From DASPKW01 sp038244055 (GTDB lineage Bacteria > Planctomycetota > Phycisphaerae > Tepidisphaerales > Tepidisphaeraceae), in the NCBI GenBank assembly GCA_038244055.1, contig JBBRTW010000161.1, positions 1 through 14,028 of the forward strand: a stretch of DNA of 14,028 nt. Reading direction: 5' to 3'. The notes below the pieces were generated by a model. The model was not told the DNA's origin, did not search any database, and saw nothing but the letters and a program-made list of their open reading frames with translations. Shown here piece after piece: positions 1 to 5,590 of this stretch (within the stretch, counting starts at the first letter, position 1; each line of letters begins with the position of its first letter). The translations under genes were made by a program, and so were the position numbers.

Positions 1-1916
1 AATCGCTCAATATCGCCGGGGCCGGATCGCTCAGCAGCAACGCCTTTCTGCTGGCGGGCAACACCGACTATTCCATTCTAAAATCCGGCACCGGCACCGG
101 CGGGATCACCGGACCGGGCGGCCCGCGCTACTTTCAGATTCCCAGCGCGATCCTGACCGTGGGCGTCCCGATCACGGGGACCAATCCGATCGTCAAGTCC
201 GGCGCGGGAACGCTCGTTCTCACCGCCAACAATGCCACCGCGCGGGCCACGCTCACTCTCAACGCCGGTGCGGTGCGGGCCACTCCCGGCACAACGCTGA
301 CCGGCGGAACCATCGAATTTCGCGGCGGCGTCCTTGAGATCACCGGCGGCGGCACCTTCTCCGCCAATATCTTCACCGGCAACAACACCGTGAACTGGCG
401 CGCCGATGGCGGAGGGACCTTCGGACTCTCCAACCAGAATAAAGGCAGCGGCGGATTCGCCGCCATGGGAGCGGCCGCATCGGTCGACCTCGGCACCGCC
501 GGGCCGACGGATTTGATCTGGGAAGACCCTTACTTCGTCGACAACGCCCACGCGCTGATCCTGAATTCGACACGGGCGGACAAGGCCATCACCTGGACCG
601 ACAACCTCGATCTCAGCGCGGTGGCGGCGCTGGCGGAATACAGCGCCCGCGAGTTTCATATTCTGGACAATCCCGCGGTGACCACGGACTTCGCGCGCAT
701 CACCGGCACCATTACCGGATTGATCCAGAACGACCTGCTCAAAACCGGTCCGGGCACGCTCGAACTGACGGCTGCCAATACCTACGCCGGCGGCACCATC
801 GTGGCCGATGGCGCGCTGTTAGTGAAAGATCCCTCGGCGCTGGGCACGGGCGCGGGGGGCGCTTATGTGCTGATGGCGGCGCGCGGCGGCACCGCGACAA
901 CTTCGCTGCTCACCAGCCATGCCTCGGGGCTGATGACGATCGCCCGTGACATCGGCGTGCAGGTTGGCGGCACGGGCGCGGTGGTGCTAGGAAACAGTAT
1001 CTCCCCCGATGGCACGACCGCCGGCGATGCCACCTTCTCCGGCGCGATCAACCTCGGCAGCACCGGTTCCTCCGCGGGCCACGCCCTGAAGCTGACCGCG
1101 GTGGCCGGGACTACTGTACGATTTACCGGAAACATCGCGCCGGTGTCGGGCTACATCGGCGCCATCGACCTGGAAAAAATCGGCGCGGGCACGGTGGTGC
1201 TCAGCGGGCAACTCGGCTATTCGGGCAGCACCACGGCCAGCGCGGGCACTCTGTCGCTGGCAACATCCCTGACGACTTCGCCATCGCTGACGGCCTCGGG
1301 AAGCGCGGTGGTGCGCCTCGAAGCGCTGGGCACGCGGATCATTAAGACCCAGAGCGTGGCGCTAAGCACCGGCGGCAGTCTCGATCTCACCGATAACGCG
1401 CTGATCGTGGACTACACGGGTTCGACGCCGGTCGCCACCATTCGCGGCTATCTCGCCTCCGGCGCGCTGACCTCATCCCTCAAAAGCGCCTCAACCACTT
1501 TGGGGTATGGCGAGGCTTCCGAACTGCGCGCCATCTCCGGCACGCAGACCGCGTCATTCTTCGGCCAGACCGCGGATGCAACCTCGCTCCTGGTCCGCTA
1601 CACGATCAAAGGCGATGCCGATCTCGACGGCACGGTCGGCCTGAACGACCTGCTGTTGCTGGCGAACAATTATGGCAATTCCGGCCAGCCCTGGAACCAC
1701 GGCGATTTCGATTACGACGGCACGGTGGGGCTGAACGATCTGCTGATACTGGCCAACAACTATGGAAGCGCGCTGGCCGGGCCGGCTCCTGGAGCCTCGC
1801 CGGATTTCAATCAGGCGATGACCAGCGCCTTCGCTTCCGTCCCGGAGCCCAGCGCCATTTGCCTGGTTGCTTTGGGTTTCTGCATTTCCGCGAGACGACG
1901 ACCCAAGCCCCACTAA
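1..1916 (+). CDS. Secreted autotransporter-like beta-repeat protein with dockerin and PEP-CTERM signal (5' partial)
   Basis: The frame is open from base 3 to the TAA at 1914-1916, giving 637 visible residues, so the true start lies outside the window. The GTG at 159 is only an internal codon. The body is Gly/Thr/Ala-rich with autotransporter-associated beta-strand (PATR-type) repeats, each opening with a K-x-G-x-G-T-L/V-x-L core: IVKSGAGTLVLTANN (about 199-243), LLKTGPGTLELTAANTYAGG (about 736-795) and LEKIGAGTVVLSG (about 1170-1208). These are typical of long secreted beta-helix proteins. A dockerin-type pair of calcium-loop repeats follows at about 1611-1770 (GDADLDGTVGLNDLL and GDFDYDGTVGLNDLL, each with D-x-D-x-D-G). 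The C-terminus is a PEP-CTERM signal: VPEP at 1839-1850, a short hydrophobic stretch, then ARRRPKPH. Exosortase processing and export to the envelope are inferred from family knowledge. No catalytic domain is visible in this part. Confidence 0.9.
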   Translation, partial: SLNIAGAGSLSSNAFLLAGNTDYSILKSGTGTGGITGPGGPRYFQIPSAILTVGVPITGTNPIVKSGAGTLVLTANNATARATLTLNAGAVRATPGTTLTGGTIEFRGGVLEITGGGTFSANIFTGNNTVNWRADGGGTFGLSNQNKGSGGFAAMGAAASVDLGTAGPTDLIWEDPYFVDNAHALILNSTRADKAITWTDNLDLSAVAALAEYSAREFHILDNPAVTTDFARITGTITGLIQNDLLKTGPGTLELTAANTYAGGTIVADGALLVKDPSALGTGAGGAYVLMAARGGTATTSLLTSHASGLMTIARDIGVQVGGTGAVVLGNSISPDGTTAGDATFSGAINLGSTGSSAGHALKLTAVAGTTVRFTGNIAPVSGYIGAIDLEKIGAGTVVLSGQLGYSGSTTASAGTLSLATSLTTSPSLTASGSAVVRLEALGTRIIKTQSVALSTGGSLDLTDNALIVDYTGSTPVATIRGYLASGALTSSLKSASTTLGYGEASELRAISGTQTASFFGQTADATSLLVRYTIKGDADLDGTVGLNDLLLLANNYGNSGQPWNHGDFDYDGTVGLNDLLILANNYGSALAGPAPGASPDFNQAMTSAFASVPEPSAICLVALGFCISARRRPKPH

Positions 1917-1997
1917 AAGATTTTGCGGTTCCATTGCCGCTTTGAGATTACATTCCGACCCTGCCAAGCAAGGAAATCCGTATGCTCGACCAGAGCA

Positions 1998-3047
1998 TCA
2001 TTGGCCAGCCTGTGCCCGTTTGGGGTTGCAGCGGCGCACTCTCATACCAGTCGCTCCGAGCCCAGCGACCAGCAACAACAGGCCCGAGGGTTCGGGCGCT
2101 GGGACCAGGTTGGCCGCGACCATGTTGGCGGCGATGAATTGCCCGAGTTCACTGGGCAGCGGTTCGCCGCCGGTGAAGGTGGAGTTCGGGAGGTGAACTT
2201 CATCGTAGGTGCCGGTGTACTGGAAATACTCGTATCGCCGAAGAATGGACTGAGTCGCCTCGGGAACCTGGATATCGGGCTCCACGAGGGGTGAATCGCC
2301 GGGCAGGAGTTCCCAACTGGTTTCCAGTTCCGTCACCAGTTGCGGGGCCACGCCGTTGGCTTCGGGTGGTGAGGAGATCAATTCATTGAGATCAACCTGC
2401 CGCTCCAATTCGCTCACGTAGATCTTCACCCAGACGGCATCCGGCCACTGCACCGCTGGCGGCGGCGGCACCGGTGCCAGAACCGCCTGCACAACCGGAA
2501 GGTTACCGGGGACCGCAGGTGGTGCGAACGTCCAAGTCGGCTGGGGAATCGACAGCGGCGCGGTATTCACCGGATGAGATGCAGCATCCAGCCAGTAGAA
2601 TTTTGTCGCCGTGGGCTGCTTGCTGACGGAAAACCCGAAGTGTTCGCATCCCGGAAGATTGACCGCGAAGTGTCCATTGGTGGTTTGACCGGCCCGGGGA
2701 ACGAGGTAGCCGGTGGTGCCAAAGTTATAGCCTGAGAAAGTCAGGCGCGTGCCGGTGCCATAGTCGGTCGTGGTCATGTTATTGAAGTGCGATGGATAGG
2801 TCTTGGCGACCTGGCTGGGAATCACGCCCTCCAGATCGATTTCAGCGCCGTAGATATTGGTTCCCGTTTCATTGAAGACGTCGAAGTTCGACATCGTTCC
2901 CTGAATCCCCACGGCCGCGGCAAAGGCGGGCGTAGTGATCCAAAGACCCATCGCTGCCACTGCAACAAGGCAGTACGCATTCGCCCGCCATTTTCCCGCC
3001 ACTGTAAAAGACTCAGGGGAACGCATTGCGATCAGAATGCCGTCCAT
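1998..3047 (-). CDS. PEP-CTERM domain secreted protein, function unknown
   Basis: This is a 349-residue protein. I chose the ATG at 3047 because GGAGG (plus-strand 3053-3057) sits 5 bases before it; the in-frame ATG at 3059 overlaps this ribosome binding site. The N-terminus is a signal peptide: a basic region (AGKWRANAY), a hydrophobic core (CLVAVAAMGLWI) and a cleavage-like TPAFA-A near residue 45. The middle has a proline-rich stretch (APVPPPPAVQWP) and no domain that I recognise. The C-terminus is a PEP-CTERM tripartite signal: PAPEPSGLL, a hydrophobic LLLVAGLGATGM, then basic RVRRCNPKR. The likely fate is export, exosortase cleavage and surface or matrix localisation, by analogy to the family. 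It converges on the dockerin protein with 81 bp between stops. No clear terminator is visible there. Confidence 0.85.
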   Translation of the reverse strand: MDGILIAMRSPESFTVAGKWRANAYCLVAVAAMGLWITTPAFAAAVGIQGTMSNFDVFNETGTNIYGAEIDLEGVIPSQVAKTYPSHFNNMTTTDYGTGTRLTFSGYNFGTTGYLVPRAGQTTNGHFAVNLPGCEHFGFSVSKQPTATKFYWLDAASHPVNTAPLSIPQPTWTFAPPAVPGNLPVVQAVLAPVPPPPAVQWPDAVWVKIYVSELERQVDLNELISSPPEANGVAPQLVTELETSWELLPGDSPLVEPDIQVPEATQSILRRYEYFQYTGTYDEVHLPNSTFTGGEPLPSELGQFIAANMVAANLVPAPEPSGLLLLVAGLGATGMRVRRCNPKRAQAGQ

Positions 3048-3212
3048 GTGAACCTCCATCGTGATTGCTCTTCAGCCTCACCGTCTCGGCGCGCAGGGGC
3101 GACTGGCGACCTGCTGCAGCCCGGGATTGCGCCCTCGAGGACCAGAAGAACAGTGGACTCCACAATGCTAACGCGTGAGTGTTGATCCCGCCCGACAATT
3201 CACAACGGAACT
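3048..3212. other. Spacer upstream of the PEP-CTERM gene
   Basis: This 165-bp stretch separates the PEP-CTERM gene from the 3' end of the upstream gene remnant. It must hold the promoter of the gene starting at 3047 if that gene is transcribed on its own. I see the ribosome binding site at 3053-3057 but no convincing -35/-10 pair or terminator hairpin. Confidence 0.4.
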
Positions 3213-3521
3213 TCAAGACCGCACAAGCGGTGTCCAATTGCTTGAGGGTGGAATAGGTCGGCGACCTCGTCGTCGGCAGCCCAGGAGCCCCATAGCCCCG
3301 CACATCAGCAATGCCATACTCGACGGCTCGGGGACACTGCTTCGGATGTAAGAGTAACTGCCACCGTTGCCGCCCCAACTTTGGATATTGATGTCGATAT
3401 AGATGTCGGCCTGAATCAGGTGAACCACAGCATCCCTTCCGATTGAGGATGCAGGGGCCTTTCCATTCCAGGTTTCCCAATCGCTGAACGTCAGGGACTG
3501 CCAGTCGGCGATAGTGCCATA
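3213..3521 (-). pseudogene. 3' remnant of a PEP-CTERM protein gene
   Basis: The frame is open for 102 codons from 3521 down to the stop at 3213 and has no proper start. An in-frame TGA lies at 3522-3524, immediately upstream. The translation looks like real protein: DWQSLTFSDWETWNG and DAVVHLIQADIYIDINIQ, then a glycine-rich stretch, then a PEP-CTERM signal (SSVPEPSSMALLM, a hydrophobic run, and CRRRGRR). A GTG at 3428 could start a 71-residue product, but that would lack a signal peptide, so I read it as a decayed C-terminal fragment. Its 5' boundary coincides with the end of the polymerase-like fragment, suggesting a deletion or recombination joint near 3521. I am fairly sure of the PEP-CTERM call and less sure of the exact boundary. 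Confidence 0.7.
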
Positions 3522-3766
3522 TCATCCGAGGCCAGGTAGCGACCCAGTTCCGGATAGACGTCCTGGATCAAAGTCCCGCGCCATTGGTCGGCCTGCTCCT
3601 CGCTCAAGCTGACGCCAAAGCTCGCCTTCGCGTAAGCCGCGAGGGATCGCCCACCCATGGCGCCGCCGACACCGAAATTGATTGCCTTGGCGCTCTGACG
3701 CAGTTCCTTGAAATCCGGTCGGAGCTGGAACGTTGCCAGATCCAAGCCGCTGATGGAACCCTTTGC
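3491..3766 (-). pseudogene. Internal fragment of a family A DNA polymerase
   Basis: The frame is bounded by a TGA at 3767-3769 and a stop at 3491. It encodes FKELRQSAKAINFGVGG followed by SLAAYAKASFGVSLSEEQA and YPELGRYLASDD. The R-Q-x-A-K-A-x-N-F-G segment is motif B (O-helix) of PolA-type polymerases, with the Arg and Lys that contact the incoming nucleotide. The GG in place of YG resembles a phage/bacterial subgroup. Only about 80 residues survive: no motif A, no motif C, no exonuclease. Recognisable homology ends near 3520, where the PEP-CTERM remnant begins in another frame. It also overlaps, out of frame, the read-through tail of the truncated integrase. I call it a non-functional remnant, possibly mobile-element cargo or a deletion-joined piece of the host genome. 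Confidence 0.7.
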
Positions 3767-4913
3767 TCAGGCCCGCTCTTACACAGGCCCGGCGGACGCA
3801 TTGCGCAAAAGAATCCTTGGTGTAAAATGGATGAAACTTCCGTTCTCGCCCGGCCGAGTTCAGGGCGCGGGAAAGCTGACTTGGGGTCATCGGGGTCTTG
3901 CGGTTGTTTCGCCTCTGTGCCCGAACCCAGGCGTCTGAATCCTTTGGGGCAAACAGGTAGCTCAGCGTGCTCAGATATGGCTTGAGAATCTCCTGCGCCC
4001 TTGGACCGAGAAAAATCTCCCGCGTATGATCACTCCCGTGGTGCTCGGTCTTATGCCATTGCGGACTGTAGATCCACGGCTGAGTGCCGGTATCAATGTC
4101 GCAGGCTCGCATGATACGAACCTCGCCAGGTCGCATACCGGTGATCGCCTCCAACATGATCATGGATTTGACTGGCGGAGGCAACAGCGGAAGCACCTTC
4201 TGAATATCGTCATCCCCGGCGGGCCCCACCGGCAGCGATTCCCTGGCAAGCGTCTTGCCTTTGCGCAGGCCCTCAACCATTACCAAGGCGTGATAGATCT
4301 GTGGTGGGACAAGTTCGCGAGCCACACCCCATGCAAACATCCGTTTCAACCGCTTCACCTGGCTGTTGATGTAGCCGCGTGCCCATCCCGGCCGCTGAAT
4401 TTCCACAAATGCCGTGGTGATGCCGCCCGTCACCGGATCGACCACTCGACGCCGAGCCTTATCAAGCTTAGGCTCGATCATTTGATCGCGGACCATCGCA
4501 AACTTCAGGGGGCCGAATTGGCTGAGCGGGAGATCACCATAGAGCCGCACCAGCAGTCGGACTGCGCCCCGAAGGCTGTGCAGATGCCCATTGGATTTCA
4601 GAGGATCTCCCTTGTAGTAGACCTTGGCGTCTTCCCAATACGCGTCCACCAATTCGACGATGGTGATCTCGCTGGTGGACGCTATGTTCCGGCTGATTCC
4701 AAAACCGGGTGAACTGGTGATCGCTGCGGTTAAGGCTGGTGCGAGGGTACGACCCTGTAATTTCCACTGGCCGATGACGACGTCGTACTTATCGCGGCTC
4801 ACCTGAGAACCGTGTTTTCCGAGCCAGTAGAACTTGCCGTCAATGCGGACATAGGCAAGTCCTGACGGGGTGTGGTGACAATAATCTGGCTTATTCTTGC
4901 GGGGTCGTGGCAT
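3522..4913 (-). pseudogene. Tyrosine recombinase/integrase, C-terminally truncated
   Basis: The start is the ATG at 4913 (MPRPRKNKPDYCHH), with AAGGTG a few bases upstream; the longer TTG-type start at 4976 would run through a palindrome. Residues 1-50 form a small beta-rich arm domain (GLAYVRIDGKFYWLGKHGS). Residues 85-215 are the core-binding helices, and the catalytic domain starts near 235. Arg I is R261 in ITGMRPGEVRIM, and the beta-hairpin Lys is about K288 in QWHKTEHHG. After residue 382 (ACVRAGL, base 3768) the similarity stops. The frame then reads an out-of-frame polymerase fragment to the stop at 3522. The HxxR box, the second His/Trp and the nucleophilic Tyr are absent, so the product cannot be an active recombinase. 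The gene starts about 106 bases downstream of the tRNA 3' end on the same strand, as expected for a tRNA-targeting element. Confidence 0.85.
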
Positions 4914-4924
4914 GGCTGCACCTT

Positions 4925-4953
4925 GAGTTTTGGTGTGCGCTACACCAAAACTC
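4925..4953. promoter_or_regulatory. Perfect 12-bp inverted repeat upstream of the integrase gene
   Basis: The arms GAGTTTTGGTGT (4925-4936) and ACACCAAAACTC (4942-4953) are exact reverse complements around a 5-base centre, GCGCT. The palindrome starts 12 bases upstream of the chosen integrase ATG, between the integrase and the tRNA gene. It could be an operator for integrase autoregulation, or a recombinase arm site. A terminator for the tRNA transcript is less likely because no T-tract follows on the minus strand. Only the symmetry is seen; the function is inferred. Confidence 0.55.
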
Positions 4954-5019
4954 TCTCGGGTGCCGCTCTGCCTCATGGGGGGCAGGTACGTTAATCCAAC
5001 GTCCGGCAGGACTTACAAA

Positions 5020-5093
5020 TGGGCGTTACAGGGCTCGAACCTGTGACCTCCAGCGTGTCGAGCTGGCGCTCTAGCCAACTGAGCTAAACGCCC
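5020..5093 (-). tRNA. tRNA-Val (anticodon GAC)
   Basis: The minus strand folds into a complete cloverleaf. The acceptor arm is GGGCGTT/AACGCCC, the D-stem GCTC/GAGC, the anticodon stem CCAGC/GCTGG with loop TCGACAC, the variable region AGGTC, and the T-arm ACAGG-TTCGAGC-CCTGT. The discriminator is A at 5020. The anticodon at positions 34-36 is GAC, which reads valine codons GUC/GUU. Position 33, almost always U, is C here. The 3' CCA is not encoded (TTT follows). A truncated integrase gene lies just downstream, so the 3' end is the probable attachment target of a former element. Confidence 0.93.
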
Positions 5094-5109
5094 GGCAGTT
5101 GGGAATCGC

Positions 5110-5137
5110 ATTATAGTCGATGTCGCGCGGGGGACAA
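5110..5137 (-). promoter_or_regulatory. Sigma-70-like promoter of the tRNA gene
   Basis: On the minus strand, TATAAT (plus 5110-5115) is a perfect -10 box. TTGTCC (plus 5132-5137) matches 4 of 6 bases of the -35 consensus, with 16 bases between the two boxes. The -10 ends 16 bases before the mature tRNA 5' end, giving a predicted leader of roughly 10 bases. Confidence 0.6.
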
Positions 5138-5146
5138 GGGGAGGGA

Positions 5147-5216
5147 ATTGCGGATTGTGGGTTGCGAAATGTGGATTGCGGAATGTGGATTGCGGATTGC
5201 GGATCGGCGATTGTCG
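5147..5216 (+). repeat. Heptamer tandem array (consensus ATTGCGG)
   Basis: Ten contiguous 7-bp units sit in strict phase: ATTGCGG at 5147, 5175, 5189 and 5196, AATGTGG at 5168 and 5182, and variants ATTGTGG (5154), GTTGCGA (5161), ATCGGCG (5203) and ATTGTCG (5210). The period and degeneracy recall the short heptameric tandem repeats (STRR) described in cyanobacteria. The array lies between two divergent transcription units. Confidence 0.85.
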
Positions 5217-5267
5217 ATCGAATTGTCGGTCCGTATCACCCCTTCCCACCCTTTTTCGCGTTTCAAC

Positions 5268-5295
5268 CCGCAATTCGCAATCGAAAATCCGCAAT
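5268..5295 (-). repeat. Inverted heptamer array (CCGCAAT)
   Basis: Four 7-bp units are in phase: CCGCAAT (5268), TCGCAAT (5275), CGAAAAT (5282) and CCGCAAT (5289). CCGCAAT is the reverse complement of the ATTGCGG unit in the array 51 bp to the left. Together the two could form a long imperfect hairpin in single-stranded DNA or RNA. Confidence 0.8.
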
Positions 5296-5459
5296 GGACT
5301 GGTTCGGACCAGCGGCCCATCACGCTCGCCGCAAACCATCGCAAATCCGCTGTTCGCCCGCGCCGCGCTCTTTTATCGGAACTATTGCGAAAAGTTTCCC
5401 GCATGTTGAGTTATGTCTTGCGGGTGCCGATGATTCACCGTAGCGTGAAGCTGTAACGT

Positions 5460-5488
5460 TTGTACCGTTGAAGTGTGCGGGTTGTAAT
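5460..5488 (+). promoter_or_regulatory. Candidate promoter of the BY-kinase gene
   Basis: TGTAAT (5483-5488, 5 of 6 matches to the -10 box) follows a weak -35-like TTGTAC (5460-5465) at a 17-base spacing. Transcription would start near 5495 and leave a leader of about 95 bases carrying a GC hairpin at 5491-5504. The weak -35 keeps this tentative. Confidence 0.35.
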
Positions 5489-5590
5489 GTGCCGGGGGGC
5501 CGGCTCATATCAGGATGGACCGCCGGTCGCACCGCCAAAAGGACGTAACGACTGATCCAGGGATGGATTCGTTCGTCGGGAGATGTTTCG

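Larger units (their letters stand above)
5094..5590. other. Spacer between the tRNA and BY-kinase genes
   Basis: This 497-bp stretch has no convincing gene. It holds the tRNA promoter, a heptamer tandem array with an inverted counterpart (5147-5295), a possible promoter for the kinase gene (5460-5488) and a small GC hairpin GCCGG-GGGG-CCGGC (5491-5504). Several open frames across the arrays translate to repetitive peptides and are not genes. Confidence 0.6.

Noticed and set aside
1917..1997. Terminator between convergent genes
   Set aside because: Only a 4-bp GCGG/CCGC stem with a loop of about 8 bases and no good T-tract is present.
3013..3525. Minus-strand open frame of 170 codons
   Set aside because: It overlaps the PEP-CTERM remnant in a different frame and has no recognisable protein features.
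4914..4976. Longer start for the integrase at 4976
   Set aside because: The extension reads across the palindrome at 4925-4953. The ATG at 4913 has an SD-like AAGGTG and gives the family-typical PRPRKNKPDYC start.
5020..5093. Direct repeat of the tRNA 3' end marking the far attachment site
   Set aside because: I looked for a second copy of the T-arm and acceptor sequence within the window and saw none, so the other end of the former element is lost or outside the window.
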